Positions 7,264-14,172 of a DNA stretch of 64,000 nt are shown one piece after another (the first letter of the stretch is position 1; each line of letters starts with the position of its first letter). The notes below the pieces were generated by a model, which had not been told where the DNA came from, ran no database searches, and saw only the letters and a program-made list of their open reading frames with translations. Source of the stretch: Sphingomonas sp. GC_Shp_5 (GTDB taxonomy: Bacteria > Pseudomonadota > Alphaproteobacteria > Sphingomonadales > Sphingomonadaceae); NCBI RefSeq assembly GCF_026540855.1, contig NZ_JALNUP010000015.1, forward strand, positions 1 to 64,000, in the 5' to 3' direction. The translations under genes and the position numbers were made by a program.

Positions 7264-8838
7264 CTAGGTCACCAGCCGGCGCAGCGTCTCCACCCGGTCC
7301 GCCTCCGCCGCCGGCTTGTCGATGCGGATCCGCGCAATCCGCGGGAAGCGCATCGCCACGCCGGATTTGTGCCGGGTCGAGGCGTGAAGCGAGTCGAATG
7401 CGATCTCGAGCACCAGGCTGCGCTCCACCTCGCGGACCGGGCCGAAGCGGTTGAGCGTATGAGTCCGCACGAACCGGTCGAGCATCTTGAGCTCCTCGTC
7501 GGTAATCCCCGAATAGGCCTTGCCCACCGGCAGCAGCTCGCCCTCCTCGGTCCAGCAGCCGAAGGTGTAATCGCTGTAATAGGACGAGCGGCGGCCGCTG
7601 CCGCGCTGCGCGTACATCATCACGCAATCGGCGGTGAGTGGATCGCGCTTCCATTTATACCACAATCCGGCGCGGCGACCGCCGACATAGGGCGAATCGC
7701 GGCGCTTGAGCATCACGCCCTCGATCGCCGCGTCGCGGGCACCGGCGCGGATCGCCTCCAGCTCGGTGAAATCCTCGGCCTCGATCACCTGGCTGAGATC
7801 GAAGCGGTCGGGGTCGAGCCGCGGCACGAACGCCTCCAGCCGCGCGCGCCGCTCGGTCCAGGGTAGCTCGCGCAGATCCTCCGGCCCGTCGAACAGGATG
7901 TCGTAGAGCCGGACGAACGCGGGATATTCGGCCAGCATCTTCGCCGACACGCTCTTGCGGCCGAGCCGCTGCTGCAGCGCGTTGAAGCTCGCCGCCTCGC
8001 CGCCCTGGAACTCGCCTTTGACCAGCAATTCGCCATCCACCGCGCCCGGAGTCGAAAAGGCGGCGGCGACATCGGGAAAGCTGCCGGTAACGTCGTCGCC
8101 GGTGCGGCTGTAGAGCCGGGTCTCGCCGGCGACATGGACGATCTGGACGCGGATCCCGTCCCATTTCCACTCCGCGGCATAATCCGCGAGGTCCACCCGC
8201 GCATCCTCCAGGCCGTGGGCGAGCATGAACGGGCGGAACACCGGCACGTCCAGCGGGGTCGGCTGGACGCCACGACCTTCCGCCCAGGCAAATAGGGTGG
8301 GGTAGGGCGCCGCGATGCCGTGCCAGATCTCCTCCACCGCCTCGACATCGAGCCCGAACGCCTGGGCGAGCGCGGTCTTGGCGAGCCGGGCGGAGACGCC
8401 GATGCGCAACGCCCCGGTCGCCATCTTGAGCAGCGCGAACCGCTCCTCGGCGTCGAGCCGGTCGAGCATGCCCGCCAGCACCGCCGGGGCGTCGGAGCGC
8501 GACAGGTGGCGTAATCGCTCGACGGCATCGGCGACCGAGAGCGGCTCAGGGTCGCTGGGCACCGCGGGGGCCGGCCACAGCAGCGCCACCGTCTCCGCGG
8601 TGTCGCCGACATAGTCGCGGCTCATCCGGAACAGCACCGGGTCCACCCGCTCCTCGATCAAGGCGCGGATCAGCGCCGGCTTTACCCCCGGCAGGTCGAG
8701 ATCCCCGGTCAGCGCCGCCATCGCCCAGCCGCGATCCGGGTCCGGCGTCGCCACCAGATAATCGGCGATCAGCTTCAGCTTGGCGTTGCGGCCGCGGGTG
8801 TAGATCAGCGAGTCGAGAAGCGCGGCGAAGGCGTGCAT
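7264..8838 (-). CDS. ATP-dependent DNA ligase (ligase-associated damage response type)
   Basis: 524-residue ATP-dependent ligase sealing DNA nicks. An N-terminal DNA-binding domain (about 1-190, beginning MHAFAALLDSLIYTRGRNAKL) precedes the adenylation domain with motif I EWKWDGIR (nucleophilic Lys about 225), motif III-like LYSRTGDDVT, FNALQQRLGRK, and motifs IV-V (EGVMLKRRDSPYVGGRR, YKWKRDPLTADCV). A C-terminal OB fold follows. This architecture matches the bacterial family annotated as cisplatin damage response ligase. The usual partners (MBL exonuclease, Lhr-type helicase, PdeM endonuclease) are not adjacent. The start at 8838 is preferred over one five codons upstream. A metallophosphoesterase is divergently transcribed 49 bases away. 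Confidence 0.92.
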   Translation of the reverse strand: MHAFAALLDSLIYTRGRNAKLKLIADYLVATPDPDRGWAMAALTGDLDLPGVKPALIRALIEERVDPVLFRMSRDYVGDTAETVALLWPAPAVPSDPEPLSVADAVERLRHLSRSDAPAVLAGMLDRLDAEERFALLKMATGALRIGVSARLAKTALAQAFGLDVEAVEEIWHGIAAPYPTLFAWAEGRGVQPTPLDVPVFRPFMLAHGLEDARVDLADYAAEWKWDGIRVQIVHVAGETRLYSRTGDDVTGSFPDVAAAFSTPGAVDGELLVKGEFQGGEAASFNALQQRLGRKSVSAKMLAEYPAFVRLYDILFDGPEDLRELPWTERRARLEAFVPRLDPDRFDLSQVIEAEDFTELEAIRAGARDAAIEGVMLKRRDSPYVGGRRAGLWYKWKRDPLTADCVMMYAQRGSGRRSSYYSDYTFGCWTEEGELLPVGKAYSGITDEELKMLDRFVRTHTLNRFGPVREVERSLVLEIAFDSLHASTRHKSGVAMRFPRIARIRIDKPAAEADRVETLRRLVT

Positions 8839-8887
8839 GAGGGGGCAACGCATGGCATGGCAGCAATGCTCCCGCTAAGGCGCCGAC

Positions 8888-9763
8888 ATGAGCGGATCGT
8901 GGCGGCAATGGGTGGGGGCGGTGATCGCCGTGGGCGTGCTGGCGGTGATCGCGGTCGCGGCCTTCGCCTTTCTCGAGGCGCGGGCGGATCCGATCGTCCG
9001 CCGCACGGCGGTGGCGCTGCCCGATTGGCCGGCCGGTGCCCCGCCGATCACCGTCGCATTGCTGGCCGATATCCACATCGGCAGCGTGGTAATGGATCAG
9101 CGCCGGCTGACGCGGATCGTCGGCCAGGTCAATGCGCTGCGGCCGGACCTGGTGGTGATCGCCGGCGATCTCGTCGACGGCCACGATCCCCGCCGCACCG
9201 CGATCGATGCGCCAAGCCTGACGGCGCCGCTGTCCCGGTTGCGGGCGCCGCTCGGCGTGGTCGCGGTGCTCGGCAACCACGATCATTACACGCTGCCGAC
9301 CCTTGTAGCCGCGGCGATGCGCCGGGCCGGGATCACGGTGCTCGCCAACCAGGCGCTGGCGCGCGGACCGCTGGCGGTAATCGGGGTAGACGATGCCTTC
9401 ACCGGCCATGCCGATGCCGGCGAAGCGTTGAGGCAGGCGGCGCGGCTCAGCGGTGCGCGGCTGGTGGTCTCCCACAGCCCCGATCTCTTGCCGATGCTGC
9501 CGCCGGGCAGCGCGCCGCTGGTGCTGACCGGCCATACCCATTGCGGCCAGGGCGTGGTGTTAGGCATCACCCTCAGCCCCTATCTGCTGCACAGCAAGCG
9601 CATCTTCGATCCGCGCTACCGGTGCGGGATCGTCCAGGACCCGGGACGCAAGGTCATCATCACCGCTGGGCTCGGCACCAGCAACTTGCCGTTCCGGATC
9701 GGCGCGCCGCCGGATCTGTGGCTGGTGAGGCTCGGCCCCGCGGTCAGTCCACCGCGTCCTTGA
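8888..9763 (+). CDS. Membrane-anchored metallophosphoesterase
   Basis: 291-residue calcineurin-like phosphoesterase. An N-terminal transmembrane helix (about 9-30, VGAVIAVGVLAVIAVAAFAFL) anchors the catalytic domain. Metal-binding motifs are in order: ALLADIHIG (D-x-H), VIAGDLVDG (GDxxD), VLGNHDHYT (GNHD), VVSHSPD and LTGHTHCGQG (GHTH). The layout matches YkuE/YaeI-type phosphodiesterases, some of which hydrolyse UDP-2,3-diacylglucosamine or phospholipids; the substrate here is not determined. Its 3' end overlaps the converging DUF1328 gene by 20 bases. Confidence 0.85.
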   Translation: MSGSWRQWVGAVIAVGVLAVIAVAAFAFLEARADPIVRRTAVALPDWPAGAPPITVALLADIHIGSVVMDQRRLTRIVGQVNALRPDLVVIAGDLVDGHDPRRTAIDAPSLTAPLSRLRAPLGVVAVLGNHDHYTLPTLVAAAMRRAGITVLANQALARGPLAVIGVDDAFTGHADAGEALRQAARLSGARLVVSHSPDLLPMLPPGSAPLVLTGHTHCGQGVVLGITLSPYLLHSKRIFDPRYRCGIVQDPGRKVIITAGLGTSNLPFRIGAPPDLWLVRLGPAVSPPRP

Positions 9764-9929
9764 CCGCCTTGCCGGCGATCAGCCCGAGCACCAGGCAGAT
9801 GACGAAGATGGTGACGGCGACGAAGAAGATGATCTTGGCCAGGCCGGCAAAGGCGGAGGCCGCGCCGCCGAAGCCCAGCAACGCGCAAACCAGCGCGATG
9901 ACGGCGAAGATGAGCGCCCATTTGAGCAT
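9744..9929 (-). CDS. DUF1328 small membrane protein
   Basis: 61-residue protein with two transmembrane helices (MLKWALIFAVIALVCALLGFGG and AGLAKIIFFVAVTIFVICLVLGLI), the layout of the YtjA/DUF1328 family. The start at 9929 follows a good ribosome binding site (GGGAGA, 7 bases before). Family members are often stress-induced, but no role is established. It lies immediately downstream of dps with 63 bases between, so cotranscription is possible. Confidence 0.85.
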   Translation of the reverse strand: MLKWALIFAVIALVCALLGFGGAASAFAGLAKIIFFVAVTIFVICLVLGLIAGKAVKDAVD

Positions 9930-9992
9930 CGGATAGTCTCCCTGCGGCGACAACCGGCGTCGCATCCACCGGTTCCCGCCGTCGGGACAGGC

Positions 9993-10484
9993 TCAGCTCT
10001 TGCGGCTGGCCTCGAACAGGAACCAGGCACGCTCCTCGGCCTGGTCGGTCCACTCGTCGACGATGCCGCTGGTGGCATTGTCCTTGGCCGCCTCGGCGGC
10101 TTCCTTGACGGTGCGGAACGCCTCGACCAGCTTGAGATTGTCTTCGCGCAGCTCAGCGAGCATCGCGGCGGGATCGACAAAATCCTGATCGTTGTCAGCA
10201 ATCGACTGGCGCCGCGAGATGTCGCCGATCGAACGCAGCGTGGTGTTGCCGATCTTGCGGACGCGCTCGGCGATGGCATCGGTGACGCCGATGATCTGCG
10301 CCGCCTGATCGTCGAGCATCAGGTGATAGTCGCGGAAGTGCGGGCCCGACACATGCCAGTGGAAGTTCTTGGTCTTGAGATAGAGCGCGAAGCAGTCCGC
10401 GAGCGAGGCGTTGAGCGCATCGGCGACCGAGCCGGTGTTGGACAGGTCGGTCGGCGTGTCGAGCGCCGGATTGGTGATGGCCAT
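9993..10484 (-). CDS. dps: Dps family ferritin-like DNA-protection protein
   Basis: 163-residue Dps, which forms a dodecamer that oxidises and stores iron with H2O2 and protects DNA in stress. The ferroxidase segment is NFHWHVSGPHFRDYHLMLDDQ-like at about 40-60 (His42, His54, Asp58/59), and the four-helix bundle continues through AERVRKIGNTTLRSIGDI. I chose the ATG at 10484 (MAITNPALDT); the open frame upstream reads through the promoter region and the next gene in antisense. A weak EcfG-like element lies upstream. It is transcribed toward DUF1328. Confidence 0.95.
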   Translation of the reverse strand: MAITNPALDTPTDLSNTGSVADALNASLADCFALYLKTKNFHWHVSGPHFRDYHLMLDDQAAQIIGVTDAIAERVRKIGNTTLRSIGDISRRQSIADNDQDFVDPAAMLAELREDNLKLVEAFRTVKEAAEAAKDNATSGIVDEWTDQAEERAWFLFEASRKS

Positions 10485-10515
10485 GGAAGCTCCTGGATCA
10501 TGGGGTCGTTGCGAT

Positions 10516-10541
10516 AACGATCCAATAACGCAATTCGCTCC
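10516..10541 (-). promoter_or_regulatory. Possible EcfG-type promoter of dps (one mismatch)
   Basis: On the minus strand, GGAGC, 17 bases, CGTT. The general-stress consensus is GGAAC-N16/17-CGTT, so one -35 base differs. Dps is a common member of this regulon, but one mismatch makes this tentative. Confidence 0.35.
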
Positions 10542-10582
10542 CCGCCGCGCGCGGCATTTCACCGCTTGCGGTGAGTGAGCCG

Positions 10583-11149
10583 CTAGATCAGTGCCACCGC
10601 CCACAGACCCAGCCAGATACCGGCCATGATGAAGCCGATCGAGATCACCAGCCGCGCCCGCTTTAAGGGAAGCACCTGCCATGCCGCTTCGCCGAGGATC
10701 ACGGCCGGCACGATCACCGCGAGCGACCCCAGCGTCGCCCCGATCGCCGCCATCCAGGGAAAGGCCGTGCGAGCCGCCAGTGCGAGCACGATCAACTGGA
10801 TGCCGTCGCCGAAGGCGAGCACGAACAAGCCGATCAGGCTGGTCAGTGCCGCGCCGAGTCGCCAGCCCTGCAATCGGTCGGGGGCCTTGGCCGGCATCAC
10901 CGATCCGCCGCCCTGGAGCAGCAGTGCCAAGGCCAGGAACAGCTGCTTGGCTTCCGGGGTCATCCTGGTGGCGATCAGCGCCGCAGCGGCCGCGGCGATC
11001 ATGCCGGCAGCGAGCATCGCCGCCGCCGCCATGGCGATCACCAGCCACGGTTGCCGATAGCGATCGGCGAGGATCGCCGCGAGCCAGGGCGTGCGGTCGC
11101 CGATCTGGGCCAGCGCCGCGGCGACCAGCGCCGCCATCAGCGCATCCAC
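10583..11149 (-). CDS. TMEM165/GDT1 (UPF0016) family membrane protein
   Basis: 188-residue protein with six predicted transmembrane helices in two repeats. The GDT1 family transports Mn2+/Ca2+ in exchange for H+ and carries E-x-G-D-(K/R)-(T/S) in each repeat. Here the first repeat has QIGDRT (14-19) and the second AFGDGIQ (111-117), so both signature Glu residues are absent; transport specificity may differ. GTG start, six bases after the stop of the upstream 106-residue gene, so the two form an operon. Confidence 0.75.
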   Translation of the reverse strand: MDALMAALVAAALAQIGDRTPWLAAILADRYRQPWLVIAMAAAAMLAAGMIAAAAAALIATRMTPEAKQLFLALALLLQGGGSVMPAKAPDRLQGWRLGAALTSLIGLFVLAFGDGIQLIVLALAARTAFPWMAAIGATLGSLAVIVPAVILGEAAWQVLPLKRARLVISIGFIMAGIWLGLWAVALI

Positions 11150-11155
11150 CGCCCG

Positions 11156-11476
11156 TCAGCCCGCGAGGCGGACCGAGCAGGCGGCGGCGAAGGCGTTGCA
11201 GGCGGCAAGATCGTGGCGATCGCTCGCCACCGCGTCGCTCAGCATCGCCAGCCAGCCGTGGACCAGCGCCCCGCGCTCGCCGCGCGACAGCGCCGAATCG
11301 AGGAAATGTGTCACCGTCACCGCGGGGTTGAGCCCGTTGCGATGCGCGATCAGGCGGATCTGGTCGACGTCCGGCGCTAGCTCGCACGGCCGCGCATAAG
11401 GCGCTCGGGTGTCGAGTGAGGCGATTCGCGCCGACAGCTCAGCCTTGACGTGGTCGAGATCATTGCCCTGTACCAA
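11156..11476 (-). CDS. Hypothetical protein, 106 aa
   Basis: I do not recognise this family. The protein is helical and soluble, with four Cys/His-containing stretches but no metal-site pattern (CELAPDVDQIRLIAHRNGL, then VTHFLDSALSRGERGALVHGW). The start is a TTG at 11476 backed by a strong GAGGAG eight bases upstream. It is followed after six bases by the GDT1-like gene, which suggests a linked role. It diverges from rpmG across a 163-base spacer containing a TTAAG-type inverted repeat. Confidence 0.65.
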   Translation of the reverse strand: MVQGNDLDHVKAELSARIASLDTRAPYARPCELAPDVDQIRLIAHRNGLNPAVTVTHFLDSALSRGERGALVHGWLAMLSDAVASDRHDLAACNAFAAACSVRLAG

Positions 11477-11524
11477 CTTGGTCGCTCCTCTGCCGTGGCT
11501 TACCCTGCATCAGGAGCGGTAAAG

Positions 11525-11561
11525 GGCGCCTTAAACGCCAGGCGGAGTTGACTTAAGCGCC
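11525..11561. promoter_or_regulatory. Inverted repeat in divergent spacer
   Basis: GGCGCCTTAA and TTAAGCGCC are separated by 18 bases (complementary except for one bulged C). The element sits between the divergent 106-residue gene and rpmG and could be an operator or a transcript hairpin. No known regulator site matches. Confidence 0.3.
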
Positions 11562-11639
11562 GCCTTCGGCCATGCGCCGCGGCTGATCGAGCGGCGGCGT
11601 TGGTGCTGCCGCTCTCCTTGTTTTTCAGGATTAGGGCTC

Positions 11640-11807
11640 ATGGCCAAGCCGACTACCGTCAAGATCAAGCTCGTCAGCTCCGCGGACACGGGCTATTTCT
11701 ACGTCACGAAGAAGAACCCGCGTACCAAGACCGAGAAGCTGAGCTTCAGCAAGTACGATCCGGTCGTGCGCAAGCACGTCGAGTTCAAGGAAGCCAAGAT
11801 CAAGTAA
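11640..11807 (+). CDS. rpmG: 50S ribosomal protein L33
   Basis: 55-residue L33 ([20 protein letters not shown], then [17 protein letters not shown]). It is the cysteine-free, zinc-independent form: the CxxC pairs of the C+ paralog are absent. ATG at 11640 with an AGGA about ten bases upstream. It is a single gene followed directly by a terminator. In many Alphaproteobacteria rpmG lies next to divK-pleD; here the DivK-like gene is about 0.45 kb away, convergent, and no pleD lies between them. Confidence 0.97.
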   Translation: MAKPTTVKIKLVSSADTGYFYVTKKNPRTKTEKLSFSKYDPVVRKHVEFKEAKIK

Positions 11808-11814
11808 TCTGGTG

Positions 11815-11843
11815 GGCAGCCTGCGTGGCTGCCTAGGGATTTT
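11815..11843 (+). terminator. Intrinsic terminator of rpmG
   Basis: 7-bp stem GGCAGCC / GGCTGCC with a five-base TGCGT loop, followed by TAGGGATTTT. It begins eight bases after the rpmG stop. Confidence 0.75.
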
Positions 11844-12124
11844 GGCGTCGAACAAGACGTGTAGGGCCGCGGGTGCATGAGCGCCGGCGGCTCTTGTCAT
11901 GTCCGCAGCGGTTTGAGCTTGGCCGGATTTCCGCCGCAAATGGCAGCTGTTGGACATATTGCGTTCATTTGTCGGCGCTAGACCCGCTGATGGCAGTCGG
12001 ATTCGCCGATTGTCGTGTTTTGCGTCACTACGGGCTGGGGGCGGTGCTCACATGAGCGCCGCCCTTGGTTTTTGTGGCTCCGGTGCGTGGCCGCCGTGTC
12101 GTCGGCAGCGATCCGGCACCAGTG
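11844..12124. other. Intergenic stretch with an unexplained terminator
   Basis: No convincing coding frame. It contains a strong terminator-like hairpin (12039-12073) that has no assigned gene on its 5' side apart from already-terminated rpmG, so a further short transcript may end there. An ACAAGA/TCTTGT pair (about 11851-11897) could form a stem. I could not identify a start or a known RNA family. Confidence 0.35.
12039..12073 (+). terminator. Orphan intrinsic terminator
   Basis: 11-bp stem GGGCGGTGCTC / GAGCGCCGCCC (one T-G wobble) with an ACAT loop, followed by TTGGTTTTTG. It is stronger than the rpmG terminator 220 bases upstream. Confidence 0.7.
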
Positions 12125-12149
12125 GGAACCAACCTTCCTGCTCTACGTT
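12125..12149 (+). promoter_or_regulatory. EcfG-type general stress promoter
   Basis: GGAAC (12125-12129), 16-base spacer, CGTT (12146-12149): an exact match to the alphaproteobacterial general-stress sigma (EcfG/SigT) promoter. No protein gene follows on this strand; a terminator hairpin lies about 60-90 bases downstream. Confidence 0.65.
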
Positions 12150-12155
12150 ATTGAT

Positions 12156-12250
12156 CTGCTTGCAGCGTCCAGCCCTTTTCGGGGGGCAAGGGCACTTGGA
12201 AGCTCGCGACGCCCTGTTGCCCAACCGGCAGCAGGGCGTCTTACGTTTGC
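12156..12250 (+). ncRNA. Predicted stress-induced small RNA, about 95 nt
   Basis: The expected start is about 12156, seven bases after the EcfG -10 element. The first stem is GCCCTT / AAGGGC (12172-12193) with a G-rich loop TTCGGGGGGC, flanked by CCA/TGG. The terminator stem is 14 bp: 12208-12221 pairs with 12227-12240 (one wobble) around a CAACC loop, followed by TTACGTTTGCC. There is no open frame of useful length. Caulobacter GsrN is a general-stress sRNA with C-rich loops; the G-rich loop here differs, so homology is not claimed. It converges on the DivK-like gene, whose stop codon lies at 12252, so the RNA 3' end could overlap that mRNA. Confidence 0.5.
12208..12246 (+). terminator. 14-bp terminator hairpin of the predicted small RNA
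   Basis: The stem beginning GACGCCCTG and closing on CAACC is the longest uninterrupted stem in this region. The downstream T-tract (TTACGTTT) is interrupted. It may also act for the converging DivK-like gene. Confidence 0.65.
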
Positions 12251-12251
12251 C

Positions 12252-12614
12252 TCATAGCAGCGCGTTCACCGTTTCCATGAAGCGCATCAGGCTGATCGGC
12301 TTGGAGACATAGGCGGCGGCGCCGGCGGCGCGGATCCGGTCCTCGTCGTCACGCCCGGCATAAGCGGTCACCGCCATCACCGGAATGTGCTTGAGGTCGT
12401 CGTCGCCTTTCAGCTCCTGGATCAGTTCATAGCCGGTGACGTGCGGCATCTGGATGTCCATGATGATCAGGTCGGGCAGGAAGGTGCGCGCCGTGGCCAC
12501 GCCCTCGCGGCCGTCGCGCACCGGCTCGACAACAAAGGCGTGCGCCCTCAGCAGGTCGCAGAACAGTTTGAGATTGAGTTCGTTGTCCTCGACAACGAGC
12601 ACCCTTTTTGCCAC
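12252..12614 (-). CDS. divK: DivK-like single-domain response regulator
   Basis: 120-residue receiver domain. Acidic pocket VEDNE (8-12), phospho-acceptor Asp53 in DLIIMDIQMP, Thr in MAVTAYAG, and Lys in AYVSKPIS. The LVVEDNELNLKLFCDLL opening is characteristic of DivK, the alphaproteobacterial cell-fate regulator that controls CckA/CtrA. I place the start at a GTG (12614), ten bases after AAGGA; another GTG three codons upstream is possible. It diverges from a DUF3572 gene, a neighbour of divK in other Alphaproteobacteria, which supports the assignment. The pleD gene usually downstream is absent. Confidence 0.8.
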   Translation of the reverse strand: MAKRVLVVEDNELNLKLFCDLLRAHAFVVEPVRDGREGVATARTFLPDLIIMDIQMPHVTGYELIQELKGDDDLKHIPVMAVTAYAGRDDEDRIRAAGAAAYVSKPISLMRFMETVNALL

Positions 12615-12648
12615 CCGCTTCACGATCCTTTCAAGGCGACGATAGGCA

Positions 12649-12930
12649 ATGCGCGAGCGCGATACAAACTCCCCCGACGCAAACGCGGAGCTATTGGCCC
12701 TGCGTGCCCTGGTCTGGACGATCGGCGACGACGATCGGGCAAGCCGGTTGATCGCTACCACGGGCCTCGACCCGGACGATCTGCGCGAACGGGCCGGCGA
12801 ACCGGCCGTGCTTGGCGCGCTGCTCGGGTTTCTCGAAGCCTATGAACCCGATCTCATCGCCTGTGCCGAGGCGCTCGCGGTCAAGCCCGAGGCGCTGGTC
12901 CGCGCCCGTTACCAGCTGGAGAATCAATGA
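12649..12930 (+). CDS. DUF3572 family protein
   Basis: 93-residue helical protein. ELLALRALVWTIGDDDRASRLIATTGLDPDDLRERAGEP and the later VLGALLGFLEAYEPDLIACAEALAV match the DUF3572 family, which is restricted to Alphaproteobacteria and has no known function. It diverges from the DivK-like gene across 34 bases and overlaps the next gene by four bases (ATGA), so it is translationally coupled to the HAD hydrolase. Confidence 0.85.
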   Translation: MRERDTNSPDANAELLALRALVWTIGDDDRASRLIATTGLDPDDLRERAGEPAVLGALLGFLEAYEPDLIACAEALAVKPEALVRARYQLENQ

Positions 12931-13550
12931 AGCCGCTGCTGATCTGCGACTGCGACGAGGTGCTGCTTCACATGGTGAAGCATTTCGGCACCTGGCTCGA
13001 CGAGGCGCACGACATCGAATTCACGCCCAATGGCGATGACTTCTCCACCAGCATGCGTCGCCGCGATGGCGGTACGATCCCGTCGCGCGACGAGATGTGG
13101 CAGTTGCTCGGCGGCTTCTTCCCGGGCGAGATGCACCGGCAGACGCTGGTGCCGCATGCCGCCGAGGCACTGGCGCGACTCGCCGAGACGGCCGAGATCG
13201 TCATCCTCACCAACCTGACGGACGAATGCCGCACCGCGCGGATCGAGCAGCTGGCGCAGTTCGGCATCGAGCATCGCGTCGAGTGCAACCAGGGCGGCAA
13301 GGGCGATCCGGTGTCGCGTCTGGTGGCCGAGCACGGCAGCCCGGTGACGGTGTTCGTCGACGACCTTGCCGTCCACCACGAGTCGGTCGCCCGCCATGCC
13401 CCCGGGGTTCATCGCCTGCAGATGGTGTCCGAGCCCACGCTCGCGCCGAGCGTGCCGGCGGCGCCCGACGCGCATGCGCGGATCGACGATTGGCGCGACG
13501 CCGCCGACTGGATAGCCGCGCAATTCGCGGCAGGCACGCCCGCCCATTGA
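12927..13550 (+). CDS. HAD-superfamily hydrolase
   Basis: 207-residue HAD-like phosphatase. Motif I is ICDCDEVLL (nucleophile Asp8, acid/base Asp10), motif II is VILTNLTD, motif III Lys lies in NQGGKGDPV, and motif IV is VFVDDLAVHH. A helical cap at about 25-90 sits after motif I, as in subfamily C1. The substrate is unknown. It overlaps the DUF3572 gene by four bases. Confidence 0.85.
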   Translation: MKPLLICDCDEVLLHMVKHFGTWLDEAHDIEFTPNGDDFSTSMRRRDGGTIPSRDEMWQLLGGFFPGEMHRQTLVPHAAEALARLAETAEIVILTNLTDECRTARIEQLAQFGIEHRVECNQGGKGDPVSRLVAEHGSPVTVFVDDLAVHHESVARHAPGVHRLQMVSEPTLAPSVPAAPDAHARIDDWRDAADWIAAQFAAGTPAH

Positions 13551-13599
13551 GCCTCGCGATCAGCACCGATCGCTTCACTGCCCTGATTAGGAGATCATC

Positions 13600-14061
13600 A
13601 TGGACCATGTTGCCCGCAAGCTCGAAGAACTCGGCCTCACCTTGCCGGAGGCGGCAGCGCCGGTTGCCGCTTATGTTCCGATCGTCGAGGCGGGCGGGCT
13701 GCTCCATCTGTCCGGCCAATTGCCCTTCGTCGATGGCAAGCTCGTCACCGGTCGGCTTGGTGACGGCGTCTCGCTCGAGGATGGTCAGGCGGCGGCGCGC
13801 GCCTGCGGGCTGATGATCGTCGCCCAGCTCAAGAAGCACCTTGGCGACCTTTCGCGCGTCGGCCGCATCGTCAAGCTCGGCGTGTTCGTCAATTCGCATG
13901 CCGATTTCACCGACCAGCCCAAGGTCGCCAACGGCGCCTCCGAGCTGATGGTCGCGTTGTTCGGCAATGCCGGCATGCACGCGCGCAGCGCGGTGGGCGT
14001 GCCGGTGCTGCCGCTTGGCGCCGCGGTGGAAGTCGATGCGGTGGTGCAACTCGCCGACTGA
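13600..14061 (+). CDS. RidA family protein (YjgF/YER057c/UK114)
   Basis: 153 residues with the long-form RidA fold (similar to the YjgH-type subgroup). Archetypal RidA deaminates reactive 2-aminoacrylate imines; the long subgroup often lacks this activity. Visible landmarks are GGLLHLSGQLPFVDGKLV, GQAAARACGLMIVAQLKKHLG and GMHARSAVGVPVLPLGAAVEVDAV. Whether the imine-deaminating Arg corresponds to Arg in HARSAVG needs alignment. ATG at 13600 with TTAGGAG seven bases upstream. Confidence 0.9.
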   Translation: MDHVARKLEELGLTLPEAAAPVAAYVPIVEAGGLLHLSGQLPFVDGKLVTGRLGDGVSLEDGQAAARACGLMIVAQLKKHLGDLSRVGRIVKLGVFVNSHADFTDQPKVANGASELMVALFGNAGMHARSAVGVPVLPLGAAVEVDAVVQLAD

Positions 14062-14172
14062 TGGGCCGGCCGGGGTTGTTAGCACCGCCCCGGCTCCGCA
14101 TATGGCGACCATGCAGCCAGATGCGATGGATCAAGCCGGCGACCGTCCTCGTCCGCCGGGAGTGGTGACGGC

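Noticed and set aside
8888-9763. PdeM endonuclease of the ligase-associated repair system
   Set aside because: The metallophosphoesterase next to the ligase has a membrane anchor and a YkuE/YaeI-like GHTHCGQG motif; PdeM is shorter and soluble.
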